Shown: positions 53,186 to 61,746, numbered from the stretch's first letter. The stretch: 64,000 nucleotides of DNA from Pseudomonas citri (GCF_025336485.1 NZ_JAODAB010000005.1:286743-350742); one strand, 5' to 3'. The notes: generated by a model from the sequence alone, not told the origin. Translations and numbers: made by a program.

Positions 53186-53578
53186 GTGGACGAGAAACAA
53201 CGTTACGACGACGGCATGCAAGTACGCCGCGCGGTGCTGGGCGATGCCCACGTCGACCGCAGCCTGGCTGCCCTGACCGAGTTCAACAGTGAATTCCAGG
53301 AAATGATCACCCGCCACGCCTGGGGCGACATCTGGACCCGCCCAGGCCTGCCGCGCCACACCCGCAGCCTGATCACCATTGCCATGCTGATCGGCATGAA
53401 CCGCAATGACGAACTCAAACTGCACCTGCGCGCCGCCGCCAACAACGGCGTGAGCCGCAGCGAGATCAAGGAAGTGATCATGCAGAGTGCCATCTACTGC
53501 GGCATCCCGGCGGCCAATGCCACCTTCCACCTCGCCGAATCCGTCTGGGATGAGCTGGGCGTCGAATCGCGCACGTAA
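53186..53578 (+). CDS. pcaC: 4-carboxymuconolactone decarboxylase
   Basis: 130 residues from the GTG at 53186, the usual size. The CMD/AhpD-fold signatures are TEFNSEFQEMITRHAWGDIW and RHTRSLITIAMLIGMNRNDELKLHLRAA, with the catalytic His/Glu region in NNGVSRSEIKEVIMQSAIYCG. It decarboxylates 4-carboxymuconolactone to the enol-lactone that PcaD hydrolyses. It is the last pca gene here. Confidence 0.96.
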   Translation: MDEKQRYDDGMQVRRAVLGDAHVDRSLAALTEFNSEFQEMITRHAWGDIWTRPGLPRHTRSLITIAMLIGMNRNDELKLHLRAAANNGVSRSEIKEVIMQSAIYCGIPAANATFHLAESVWDELGVESRT

Positions 53579-54078
53579 GGGTTGTCGCATTCCCCAGTAG
53601 GGACGTAATGCTGTTCATTTAAGGACGAACACTGTACCTGTGGCGAGGGAGCTTGCTCCCGCTGGGCCGGGCTGACGCTCCAGTGCGAAGCAGCCCCAAA
53701 AAATGGGACTGCTGCGCAGTCCAGCGGGAGCAAGCTTCTATCAAACAACGCCCCTTTCGCCGCCGCATCAGAATCCGCCAGCAACGCCGCCAACCCCGCC
53801 GGCAATCCCACACTGACCAACGCAGCCAACTCGGCCAAGGTATAGCTGCTATCTCCCGCCAGTTCCAGGCGCGTCGGGGGACGTCGCGCGCATCTTCAAT
53901 TGCCGCTTTCCAGCAGTCCCATTCACTGCCGCACTGCCCCCGGCTGCCTTCGCGATTCTGACGAATCAATCGCTATATCATTTACTACATAGCGCTTGGT
54001 TGAGTAGCTTTCACTGACCTGCTCGTAAAGCAGCGCGAAGCCCCTCGTCAACATTTCAATAAGAGAACCAAAAAGCCC
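53579..54078. other. Repeat-rich gap between pcaC and the LysR gene
   Basis: A half copy of the GTGGCGAGGGA repeat (53639-53660) leads into a large nested palindrome (53651-53735). Further right, on the minus strand, a frame translates near 53850-53740 as LAELAALVSVGLPAGLAALL and reads like the end of a decayed gene interrupted by the repeat. No complete gene is present. Confidence 0.5.
53651..53735. repeat. Large nested palindrome of REP type
   Basis: GCTTGCTCCCGCTGG (53651-53665) and CCAGCGGGAGCAAGC (53721-53735) are perfect 15-bp complements. Inside, GCGAAGCAGCCCC and GGGACTGCTGCGC pair with two mismatches. The whole can fold as a two-stage hairpin of about 85 bases. Confidence 0.85.
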
Positions 54079-54990
54079 ATGCTCCTTCGCCAATTGACCT
54101 ACCTCGTAACGCTGGCCCAAGAGCAGCACTTCGGGCGAGCGGCGGAGAAGTGCAACATTTCTCAACCGGCGCTTTCAGGCGCCATTCGCAGCCTTGAGCA
54201 AGAACTGGGCGTCCCGGTGGTGCAACGCAGCCGTCGCTTTGAAGGCTTTACCGCGGAGGGTGAGCGCGTACTGGTTTGGGCGCGGCGCATCCTGTCCGAT
54301 TGCGCCTCGATGCGCCAGGAGGTCGGCACCCGGGAACTCAGTCCGAGCGGGGTTCTGCGCTTTGGGGTCATTCCAACGACGCTGTCGATGGTGCCCTTGC
54401 TCACCGATTTTTGCCTCCGACCGTATCCAGGCATACGCCATGAGGTTTACACCCTGGCCACCTCACAGATGCTGCAAAAAATCTCCAATTTTGAACTGGA
54501 TCTGGGCATGACCTACCTGTCTGACGGACGACTGCGTGAGTTCCAGACACTGCCACTGTTCAAGGAGCGGTATGTGCTGATTACCCGGGATGACAGCATC
54601 CTGCAAGGCGCCACCGAGCTGTCCTGGAGTGACGTCGCTCGCCTGCCCCTGTGCCTGCTCACTGCCAACATGCAATGTCGCCTGGGCATCGACGCGGCGT
54701 TCGCCGAAGCCGGGGTCACTGTCTCGCCCAGAGTCGAAACCGACTCGATGATGGTTCTGTACTCCCATGTGCGCTGCTCAGGGCTTTGCAGCGTTGTGCC
54801 TCATAGCGCGCTGTCGTTGATCGAAATGCGCCAGGAAATTACGGCCATCCCAATCGTGCCGGAGTTACAGCGAGAAATCGGACTGGTGATGCTCAAGCGC
54901 GACCCTCAACCACTGCTGCTGGCCTGCGCCCTCGCGATCTTCAGTACCCTGGACCTGCAAACACGCGTCGATGCCTTCCTGCACTGCTGA
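54079..54990 (+). CDS. LysR-family regulator adjacent to formate dehydrogenase
   Basis: 303 residues with the LysR helix-turn-helix at residues 4-60: LVTLAQEQHFGRAAEKCNIS-QPALSGAIRSLEQELG. The co-inducer domain begins near FGVIPTTLSMVPLL, and contains DLGMTYLSDGRL and SVVPHSALSLI. It lies 140 bases upstream of an NAD-dependent formate dehydrogenase on the same strand, so it probably regulates that gene in response to formate or a C1 signal. The intergenic gap has a 12-bp perfect palindrome GATCTATAGATC (55002-55013) and GCGCTG-TTAT-CAGCGC (55087-55102), either of which could be its site. Confidence 0.88.
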   Translation: MLLRQLTYLVTLAQEQHFGRAAEKCNISQPALSGAIRSLEQELGVPVVQRSRRFEGFTAEGERVLVWARRILSDCASMRQEVGTRELSPSGVLRFGVIPTTLSMVPLLTDFCLRPYPGIRHEVYTLATSQMLQKISNFELDLGMTYLSDGRLREFQTLPLFKERYVLITRDDSILQGATELSWSDVARLPLCLLTANMQCRLGIDAAFAEAGVTVSPRVETDSMMVLYSHVRCSGLCSVVPHSALSLIEMRQEITAIPIVPELQREIGLVMLKRDPQPLLLACALAIFSTLDLQTRVDAFLHC

Positions 54991-55130
54991 TAACCCGCGC
55001 CGATCTATAGATCAGCCCAAGTGATTAGCCAGCACCGTCCATCCTGCCGGACTATGCCGACCGAGCAGCACGACCTGCTCGCACCGGCGCTGTTATCAGC
55101 GCTGATCAACTCCCATAACAGGAAGGTCCC

Positions 55131-56330
55131 ATGGCGAAGATTGTATGCGTGCTCTACGACGACCCCATCACTGGACAACCCGAGACTTATGCACGAGACG
55201 GCCTGCCCACTCTCGAGCGCTACCCTGACGGTCAAACCCTGCCGACTCCGAACGCCATCGACTTTGAACCGGGCACCTTGCTCGGAAGTGTTTCCGGCGA
55301 ACTGGGCCTGCGCAAGTACCTTGAGTCCAACGGTCACACACTGGTGGTTACGTCCAGCAAAGACGGTGCGGACAGCGTACTCGAGCGCGAACTGCACGAC
55401 GCCGAGATCGTCATTTCCCAACCGTTCTGGCCGGCCTACATGACAGCCGAACGGATGGATAAGGCACCGAAGCTGAAGATGATCGTCACAGCGGGCATTG
55501 GCTCTGATCACACCGACCTGCAAGGCGCCATGGACCGTGGGATCACCGTGGCCGAAGTGACTTACTGCAACAGCAACAGCGTTGCCGAACACGTGGTGAT
55601 GAGCGTTCTGGCGCTGGTCCGCAACTACTTGCCGTCACACCAATGGGCGCTCAACGGAGGATGGAACATCGCCGATTGCGTCGCCCGTTCCTACGATGTC
55701 GAAGGGATGCACGTCGGTACGGTGGCGGCCGGTCGTATCGGCCTGCGCGTGCTGCGACTGCTCAAGCCGTTCGACATGCACTTGCACTACATGGATCGCC
55801 ATCGCCTGCCGGAAGCGGTGGAAAAAGAGCTGAACCTGACCTATCACTCGACACTGGAAAGCCTCGCTAAAGTCTGCGATGTGGTGACACTGAACTGCCC
55901 GCTGCATCCTGAAACCGAGCACATGGTCAACGCGGACTCGCTGAAGAACTTCAAGCGCGGCGCCTATCTGATCAACACGGCGCGCGGCAAGCTGTGTGAT
56001 CGCGATGCGATTGCGGCCGCCCTGGAAAGTGGTCAACTGGCAGGCTATGCCGGCGACGTCTGGTTCCCGCAACCGGCACCCGCCGATCACCCTTGGCGCA
56101 GCATGCCGAACCACGGGATGACGCCGCATATCTCCGGCACCAGCCTCTCGGCCCAGGCACGTTACGCCGCCGGCACGCGGGAAATTCTCGAGTGCTATTT
56201 CGAGAACCGACCGATTCGCAATGAGTACCTCATCGTTCAGGGCGGTGAGTTGGCAGGCGTAGGGGCGCACTCGTACAGCGCGGGCAATGCCACCAAGGGC
56301 TCCGAAGAAGCAGAACGCTTCAAGAGATGA
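55131..56330 (+). CDS. fdh: NAD-dependent formate dehydrogenase
   Basis: 399 residues, closely following the well-studied enzyme of Pseudomonas sp. 101. Landmarks agree with that protein as I remember it: QTLPTPNAIDFEPGTLLGSV; ELGLRKYLESNGHTLVVTSS; substrate Asn in VTYCNSNSVAEHVVM; the GTVAAGRIGLRVLR NAD site; DRHRLPE with the NAD-specific Asp; catalytic Arg in NTARGKLCDR; and the His in MTPHISGTSLSAQARYAAG, with HSYSAGNATKGSEEAERF at the end. It oxidises formate to CO2 and makes NADH in the cytoplasm without metal cofactors. The gene is upstream of a small overlapping ORF. Confidence 0.97.
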   Translation: MAKIVCVLYDDPITGQPETYARDGLPTLERYPDGQTLPTPNAIDFEPGTLLGSVSGELGLRKYLESNGHTLVVTSSKDGADSVLERELHDAEIVISQPFWPAYMTAERMDKAPKLKMIVTAGIGSDHTDLQGAMDRGITVAEVTYCNSNSVAEHVVMSVLALVRNYLPSHQWALNGGWNIADCVARSYDVEGMHVGTVAAGRIGLRVLRLLKPFDMHLHYMDRHRLPEAVEKELNLTYHSTLESLAKVCDVVTLNCPLHPETEHMVNADSLKNFKRGAYLINTARGKLCDRDAIAAALESGQLAGYAGDVWFPQPAPADHPWRSMPNHGMTPHISGTSLSAQARYAAGTREILECYFENRPIRNEYLIVQGGELAGVGAHSYSAGNATKGSEEAERFKR

Positions 56331-56488
56331 AGGCAACCTCGACAGAAGCGGGCCAGGCAACTGGCCCCATTCGGCGCATCCAGGTCGTTGCGTTGTTATG
56401 GATCGGGCTGGGTGCATTTGCCGGACTGGCCGGGTTGGACGGCATGATGACGGCAACCGGACACTCCCTCGCCACAGATTACGGGTGA
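56327..56488 (+). CDS. Small single-pass membrane ORF overlapping fdh, uncharacterised
   Basis: A 53-codon frame starting at an ATG that overlaps the fdh stop (ATGA). It reads MKATSTEAGQATGPIRRIQV, then a hydrophobic stretch VALLWIGLGAFAGLAGLDG, and ends in MMTATGHSLATDYG. The last codons run through REP sequence (TCCCTCGCCACAG), so the present stop may be acquired and the original protein longer. Translational coupling to fdh is suggested by the overlap. I know no family for it. Confidence 0.45.
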   Translation: MKATSTEAGQATGPIRRIQVVALLWIGLGAFAGLAGLDGMMTATGHSLATDYG

Positions 56489-56565
56489 CTCGCTCTAGCT
56501 CTTAAATGAACAGTATTGACAGTAGGGGCGAGCTTTTTCGTGATGAAGGTGATGAGGTCTAAACC

Positions 56566-57174
56566 CTAGGGTTCGATCTCACACCCCTTCAATACCAACC
56601 GAATAATCGTCTGCGCCGCTGCTTCATAATCCGCCTCATCCAGCTTCGCCTTGCCGGTCACCGAGGTGATCTGCCAGTCGAAATCGGCATAGGTCTGGGT
56701 GGCGGCCCAGATGCTGAACATCAGGTGGTTGGGGTCGATGGGGGCGAGCTGGTCGCGGTCGATCCAGGTCTGGATGCAGGCGATGTTGTGCCGGGCCTGG
56801 GCGTTGAGTTGTTCCACCAGGTCGGGGCTCAGGTGGGGAGCGCCGTGCATGATTTCGCTGGCGAAGACTTTCGAGGCGAAAGGCAGGTCACGGGAGATGC
56901 GGATCTTGGAGCGGATGTAATGGCTCAGCACCTCGCCGGGCACGCCGTCGGCGTTGAACGGGGTCGAGGCCTGGAGGATCGGCTCGATGATACTTTCCAG
57001 GACCTCGCGGTAGAGGTTTTCCTTGGATTTGAAGTAGTAGTAGACGTTGGGCTTGGGCAGGCCGGCCTTGGCCGCGATGTCGCTGGTCTTGGTCGCGGCG
57101 AAGCCCTTGTCGGCAAATTCCTCGCTGGCGGCACGCAGGATCAATGCTTTGTTGCGCTCGCGGATAGTGCTCAT
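56566..57174 (-). CDS. TetR/RutR-family transcriptional regulator
   Basis: 202 residues from the ATG at 57174. The N-terminal helix-turn-helix is [39 protein letters not shown]. The C-terminal half contains [47 protein letters not shown] and an ending like RutR, so it belongs to the RutR/YcdC branch (TetR_C domain of pyrimidine or purine regulators). Its targets are not visible here: the divergent gene is a DUF808 membrane protein 132 bases away. Confidence 0.88.
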   Translation of the reverse strand: MSTIRERNKALILRAASEEFADKGFAATKTSDIAAKAGLPKPNVYYYFKSKENLYREVLESIIEPILQASTPFNADGVPGEVLSHYIRSKIRISRDLPFASKVFASEIMHGAPHLSPDLVEQLNAQARHNIACIQTWIDRDQLAPIDPNHLMFSIWAATQTYADFDWQITSVTGKAKLDEADYEAAAQTIIRLVLKGCEIEP

Positions 57175-57306
57175 AAACCCAGGGGTTCCTTGCCTGTTCT
57201 GGCGGTGGGGCATGGTAGCACCGGCCTCGCGCGGCGCTCAAGAATGCCCCCGTGGCACTGCGGCTCGCGGTATGCTGCGCGGCATTATCGTTCAAGGAGG
57301 CCCTCC

Positions 57307-58221
57307 ATGGCTGGAAGCAGTTTGCTGGTACTGATCGACGACATCGCCACTGTGCTCGACGATGTTGCATTGATGACCAAGATGGCCGCCAAGAAAACCG
57401 CCGGCGTGCTCGGCGATGACCTGGCGCTCAATGCCCAGCAGGTGTCAGGCGTGCGTGCCGAGCGGGAACTGCCGGTGGTGTGGGCGGTGGCCAAGGGCTC
57501 GTTTATCAACAAGCTGATCCTGGTGCCGTCGGCGCTGGCCATCAGTGCCTTCGTGCCCTGGCTGGTGACGCCGCTGTTGATGGTGGGTGGCGCCTACCTG
57601 TGTTTCGAAGGGTTCGAAAAACTGGCCCACAGGTTTCTCCACAGCGCGGCCGAAGACCAGGCCGAGCACGTGCAACTGGTCGAGGCGGTGGCCGACCCGA
57701 CGGTCGATCTGGTGGCCTTTGAAAAGGACAAGATCAAGGGCGCGGTGCGCACCGACTTCATTCTGTCCGCCGAAATCATCGCCATCACCCTCGGTACCGT
57801 CGCCGATGCGGCGCTGTCCCAGCAGGTGATCGTCCTGTCGGGCATCGCCGTCGTCATGACGATCGGCGTCTACGGTCTGGTGGCGGGGATCGTCAAGCTC
57901 GATGACCTGGGTTTGTGGCTGACGCAAAAATCGAGCCAGGCCGCCAAGCGCATCGGCGATGCCATCCTGCGCGCAGCGCCTTACATGATGAAAAGCTTGT
58001 CGGTGATTGGTACTGCGGCGATGTTCCTGGTGGGCGGAGGCATCCTCACCCACGGTGTGCCGGTGGTGCATCACTGGATCGAAGGCGTGACGGCCAGCGC
58101 TGGCGGTGTCGGGTTTATCGTGCCGATGTTGCTCAATGCGGTGGCGGGGATTGTCGCGGGGGCAGCGGTGTTGGTCGGTGTGATGGCGGTTGGCAAAGTC
58201 TGGAAAGCGCTGAAGGGCTAA
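57307..58221 (+). CDS. DUF808 (YedI-like) inner-membrane protein
   Basis: 304 residues from the ATG at 57307, which an AAGGAGG site precedes. The start [20 protein letters not shown] is the family signature, followed by [20 protein letters not shown] and several membrane segments, such as [25 protein letters not shown]808 proteins are membrane proteins of unknown role, widespread in proteobacteria. It is divergent from a RutR-like regulator. A long 15-bp palindrome lies downstream and probably ends both converging transcripts. Confidence 0.92.
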   Translation: MAGSSLLVLIDDIATVLDDVALMTKMAAKKTAGVLGDDLALNAQQVSGVRAERELPVVWAVAKGSFINKLILVPSALAISAFVPWLVTPLLMVGGAYLCFEGFEKLAHRFLHSAAEDQAEHVQLVEAVADPTVDLVAFEKDKIKGAVRTDFILSAEIIAITLGTVADAALSQQVIVLSGIAVVMTIGVYGLVAGIVKLDDLGLWLTQKSSQAAKRIGDAILRAAPYMMKSLSVIGTAAMFLVGGGILTHGVPVVHHWIEGVTASAGGVGFIVPMLLNAVAGIVAGAAVLVGVMAVGKVWKALKG

Positions 58222-58236
58222 GCCTGGCAACACCTG

Positions 58237-58268
58237 AGCACTGTGGCGAGCCTGCTCGCCACAGTGCT
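58237..58268. repeat. Near-perfect palindrome between DUF808 and mlaA (possible terminator)
   Basis: AGCACTGTGGCGAGC (58237-58251) and GCTCGCCACAGTGCT (58254-58268) are perfect complements with a two-base loop, i.e. a GTGGCGAG-type repeat with a longer stem. It lies between two convergent genes. Confidence 0.7.
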
Positions 58269-58285
58269 TGGAGGCCGACAGTTAT

Positions 58286-59074
58286 TTATTCGGCAATCTG
58301 CAACTTGCGCGACTCGGTATACACGTATCGCACCTTCTCATACTCGAACGGCGAGTTCAGTTGCCCATAGCGGAAGCCGGTCTGGTAACGCTTGTCCACG
58401 ACGCGCAGGAACAGCAGTTCCGGGTGGTTGGCGCTGACTTCCGACACGTTCAGGAAGTTGATCGCCGATTCGGCGGTGTAGTCCACCAGCAGGCCCGAGG
58501 TGTCGCGCAGGTTCGACGGGCCGAGGATCGGCAACACAATGTACGCGCCGCCGGGCACGCCGTAGAAGCCCAGGGTCTGGCCGAAATCTTCATTCTGGCG
58601 CGGCAGGCCCATGGCGGTGGCCGGGTCCCAGAGGCCGGCGATGCCGATGGTGGTGTTGAGCAGCAGGCGCGCCGTGGTTTCCATCGAACGCTTGCCCTTG
58701 AACTGCAACAGGCTGTTCATCAGGTTCGGCACGTCGCCCAGGTTATTGAAAAAGTTGCTGACCCCACTGCGCACAAAGCCGGGGGTGATATAGCGGTAGC
58801 CATCGACGACGGGCAGGAACACCCATTGATCGAAGCGGTAGTTGAAGTGGTAGACGCGGCGGTTCCACGATTCCAGCGGATCGTAGACGTTCAGTGCATT
58901 GAGGGTCGAGCGCTCGAATTCGCGTTGGTCCAGCCCCGGGTTGAACTTGAGCCGGCCGAGCGGTTCCTTGAAACCGTCGGCATCCAGCACGGCGGGCGCG
59001 GGGGGCTTGCTGTCCTCGGCGAAGGCCAGGCCCGCCCCCATCAACGCGACGATAAGCAGGAGATATTTAGCCAC
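58286..59074 (-). CDS. mlaA: MlaA/VacJ-type outer-membrane phospholipid transport protein without lipobox
   Basis: 262 residues. The MlaA core shows DPLESWNRRVYHFNYRFDQWVF, a conserved early block, followed by YRYITPGFVRSGVSNFFNNLGDV and NTTIGIAGLWDPATAMGLP, then GPSNLRDTSGLLVDY. The N-terminus MAKYLLLIVALMGAGLAFAEDSKPP is a signal with no cysteine, so unlike E. coli MlaA it cannot be a lipoprotein. MlaA moves misplaced phospholipid out of the outer membrane. The start lies inside the upstream hydrolase gene (eight-base overlap). Confidence 0.93.
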   Translation of the reverse strand: MAKYLLLIVALMGAGLAFAEDSKPPAPAVLDADGFKEPLGRLKFNPGLDQREFERSTLNALNVYDPLESWNRRVYHFNYRFDQWVFLPVVDGYRYITPGFVRSGVSNFFNNLGDVPNLMNSLLQFKGKRSMETTARLLLNTTIGIAGLWDPATAMGLPRQNEDFGQTLGFYGVPGGAYIVLPILGPSNLRDTSGLLVDYTAESAINFLNVSEVSANHPELLFLRVVDKRYQTGFRYGQLNSPFEYEKVRYVYTESRKLQIAE

Positions 59075-60365
59075 GGAAGAACTCCAGCATGGCGTCGCTG
59101 TTGACGCGGTAATTAAGGTTGCCGCAATGCCCGCCCAAGGGGTAAACCGTCAGGCGATCGCCAAAGGTCTTGCGCAGGAAACCCAGGTCCCCCGGGCCGA
59201 GGATGACGTCGTCGGCGTTATGCATGACGGCAATCTTCGGGCTGTCGTGCAGGTAATCCTTCAAGGCATAGAGGCTGACCTGGTCGACCAGTTGCAGCAC
59301 GCTGCCGCCATCGGTACGCGCCCGCCACATCGGAATCACCTGCTCTGTGAGGTAACAGTCGAAATCGCATTGCAGTGCGCGCTTGAGGAACGGCGTCAGG
59401 CTGGTGCCCTCGGAGATCGGGAACTTGGGCGGGATGATCAGGCCGCGTCGGTTGATCAGGTCCGAGGTGAACGCGATGTCGGCCGCCGAGAAACGGAACG
59501 AGGTGCCGATCAGCATGGCCATCTGCTCATTGCTCAGGTGTTGCTTGGACTGCTGGAAGTCATACAGCAGAGCGTCATTGAGGTCGATGTAGCCTTTCTG
59601 CTGGAAGTAGCGGGTCAGCTTGTTCAACACCAGCTCATAGAAGGTGGTGGTGCTGTTGATGCCCTTGACCCGGGTCTGGACGAGTTTGTCCAGATTGGTG
59701 ACCGAGGTATAGAGGTTCACCGGCGGGTTGAGCAGCAACACTTTCTTGAAGTTGAAACTGCGCCGGGTTTCGTCCAGGTGGGCGACGAAAGCGGCGTCCA
59801 GTGCGCCGAGGCTGTAGCCACTGAGGTAGTACTCCGTGATCGGCACCTTCGGATGTTGCGCGCGCACCGCTTGCATCACGCGGTACATGTCTTCGGCGTC
59901 TTCCTTGCTGATCCCCGGCGTGGCGAAGCGCGAAGCTGCACTCATGAAGTCGAAACTGGTGGGCGAGGACAATTGCACCACGTGGTAGCCGGCCTTGTAG
60001 TAGAGGCGCTTGAGGTACTCGTTGAGCGTGCTGTCGTAGCGAGCGCCGGTACCGGCAATGAGGAAGATCAGCGGCGCGGGTTTGTCCTGGGTGGCCATGC
60101 GGTAGGTGAGGCTTTTCACCGGCCAGAAATTGTCCGGCAGGATGAACTCGCGCTCCGGGCGCAGGGTCAGGCTGTGGTCCGCCTGGTGGATGTCCTCGAT
60201 CGCCGGCAAGTCCGGGCGCAGCTCCGGCGGGGTCGTGGCGATGGTTGCCTCGAATGGGTTGGTCAAGGGATAGCCATAGCTGGCGGCGTCGATATCTACC
60301 GCCAGCGCGGACGCACTCAGGAAAAGGCCGCCGAGCAGGGCAGCGAAGCGCAAGGAACGGGGCAT
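59067..60365 (-). CDS. Periplasmic alpha/beta hydrolase coupled to mlaA
   Basis: 432 residues. A signal peptide (MPRSLRFAALLGGLFLSASALA) is followed by a region with LPDNFWPVKSLTYRMATQDKPAPLIFLIAGTGARYDSTL, an oxyanion-like G-T-G segment, then a nucleophile elbow GYSLGALDA. The acid may be the Asp in MHNADDVILGPGD and the base the His in YPLGGHCGNLNY. This looks like a serine hydrolase exported to the periplasm. Pseudomonas annotations sometimes call relatives serine/threonine kinases, for which I see no motif. The eight-base overlap with mlaA implies co-translation and a role in phospholipid handling, for example cleaving or remodelling lipids. Confidence 0.82.
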   Translation of the reverse strand: MPRSLRFAALLGGLFLSASALAVDIDAASYGYPLTNPFEATIATTPPELRPDLPAIEDIHQADHSLTLRPEREFILPDNFWPVKSLTYRMATQDKPAPLIFLIAGTGARYDSTLNEYLKRLYYKAGYHVVQLSSPTSFDFMSAASRFATPGISKEDAEDMYRVMQAVRAQHPKVPITEYYLSGYSLGALDAAFVAHLDETRRSFNFKKVLLLNPPVNLYTSVTNLDKLVQTRVKGINSTTTFYELVLNKLTRYFQQKGYIDLNDALLYDFQQSKQHLSNEQMAMLIGTSFRFSAADIAFTSDLINRRGLIIPPKFPISEGTSLTPFLKRALQCDFDCYLTEQVIPMWRARTDGGSVLQLVDQVSLYALKDYLHDSPKIAVMHNADDVILGPGDLGFLRKTFGDRLTVYPLGGHCGNLNYRVNSDAMLEFFRG

Positions 60366-60573
60366 TGACTGAATCCCTTAGGGAGAAAAGTATCGGATTG
60401 AATTTGCAGGCTATGACCACCGAAGCCGAGCCAAGTGCCACAGCGGGCATGAAACAGACTTGAATAAGGGCCAGACAGCGCTGGAACGATACACGTTGCA
60501 GCGGGTAAGTGGATAGTTGCCTACACTTGTCGCTCGACATCCGTCGGGCGCAGCACTTTCGGGGAAGTACACG

Positions 60574-61428
60574 ATGAAGATGCGACGACTCTTGGGCGCA
60601 GGTGCCGCACTGGTACTGGCGATCAGCTCCACACTGGCCAGCGCCGAAACCAAAACCCTGAGCATCGGCTACGTTGACGGCTGGTCCGACAGCGTCGCGA
60701 CGACCCACGTGGCAGCCGAAGTCATCCAGCAGAAGCTCGGCTATGACGTGAAGCTGCAAGCGGTTGCGACCGGGATCATGTGGCAGGGCGTAGCCACCGG
60801 CAAGCTCGACGCCATGCTCTCGGCCTGGTTGCCGGTGACCCATGGCGACTACTGGGCCAAGAACAAGGACCAGGTGGTCGACTACGGCCCCAACTTCAAG
60901 GACGCCAAGATCGGCCTGATCGTGCCGGAGTACGTCAAGGCCAAGTCCCTTGAAGATCTGAAAACCGACGAGTCCTTCAAGAAGCGCATTGTCGGCATCG
61001 ACGCCGGTTCAGGCGTGATGCTCAAGACCGAACAGGCGATCAAGGACTACGACCTGACCGGTTATCAACTCAAGGCCAGTTCCGGCGCCGGCATGATTGC
61101 CGAGCTGACCCGTGCCGAGAAGAAGAACGAATCCATTGCCGTCACCGGTTGGGTGCCGCACTGGATGTTCGCCAAGTGGAAACTGCGCTTCCTGGAAGAC
61201 CCGAAAGGCGTCTATGGCGCGGCTGAAACCGTAAACAGCATTGGTAGCAAGGAACTGGCCACCAAGGCGCCAGAAGTGGTTGATTTCCTGAAGAAATTCC
61301 AATGGAAGTCGGCAGACGAAATCGGCGAGATCATGTTGGCGATCCAAGAGGGCGCCAAGCCTGACGCCGCTGCCAAGGACTGGGTTGCCAAGCACCCGGA
61401 TCGCGTGAAGGAGTGGACCGGTAAGTAA
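60574..61428 (+). CDS. Orphan glycine betaine/choline-type substrate-binding protein
   Basis: 284 residues from the ATG at 60574. Signal peptide MKMRRLLGAGAALVLAISSTLASA, then an OpuAC/ProX-type fold. The aromatic cage that binds quaternary amines is visible: Trp in IGYVDGWSDSVATTHV, Trp in LSAWLPVTHGDYW, and VTGWVPHWMFAKWKL near residue 200. It has no ABC transporter neighbours, like the Pseudomonas orphan binding proteins CbcX, CaiX and BetX that share one transporter. Which quaternary amine it binds cannot be told. A perfect terminator follows. Confidence 0.92.
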   Translation: MKMRRLLGAGAALVLAISSTLASAETKTLSIGYVDGWSDSVATTHVAAEVIQQKLGYDVKLQAVATGIMWQGVATGKLDAMLSAWLPVTHGDYWAKNKDQVVDYGPNFKDAKIGLIVPEYVKAKSLEDLKTDESFKKRIVGIDAGSGVMLKTEQAIKDYDLTGYQLKASSGAGMIAELTRAEKKNESIAVTGWVPHWMFAKWKLRFLEDPKGVYGAAETVNSIGSKELATKAPEVVDFLKKFQWKSADEIGEIMLAIQEGAKPDAAAKDWVAKHPDRVKEWTGK

Positions 61429-61451
61429 TCGGCCTGGTCTGGTAATCCCGA

Positions 61452-61486
61452 AAACCGCATGACGTTGAGTCATGCGGTTTTTTTTT
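61452..61486 (+). terminator. Rho-independent terminator
   Basis: AAACCGCATGAC (61452-61463), GTTGA loop, GTCATGCGGTTT (61469-61480) and eight or nine T. It ends the binding-protein transcript. Confidence 0.95.
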
Positions 61487-61506
61487 GTGGTGCCTGCGCG
61501 CATCCT

Positions 61507-61594
61507 TGTGGGAGCAAGGCTTGCCCGCGATGCTGGTGCTTCGGTTGATCCTGATACCGGGGCGATGCTATCGCGGGCAAGCCTTGCTCCCACA
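61507..61594. repeat. REPIN-like pair
   Basis: TGTGGGAGCAAGGCTTGCCC (from 61507) and the inverted TCGCGGGCAAGCCTTGCTCC (to 61594), separated by about 37 bases. Confidence 0.85.
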
Positions 61595-61738
61595 GAAGCC
61601 CACTCCTGCAAGGGGGGCGCGATAGTTTTGCTGGAAACTGGCAAGACCGTCATGTCGTTCTAATACTAAGGTCGTCTGGAACCTGGCCTTGAGCCGCATA
61701 GAGTAGAGTCGTTCCACTTAAATCTGTGCTGCGAGGAT

Positions 61739-61746
61739 AAAAACAA
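61739..61746 (+). promoter_or_regulatory. Crc/Hfq-type A-rich motif at the DUF485-actP start
   Basis: AAAAACAA fits AANAANAA and includes the A of the DUF485 start codon, right behind its GAGG ribosome site. Binding of Hfq-Crc would block initiation of the operon when preferred carbon sources are present. Confidence 0.6.

Noticed and set aside
61660..61745. Sigma-54 promoter (CTGGAAC...TTGA) upstream of the DUF485-actP operon
   Set aside because: The distance between the GG and the expected GC element is wrong and the -12 part lacks the GC.
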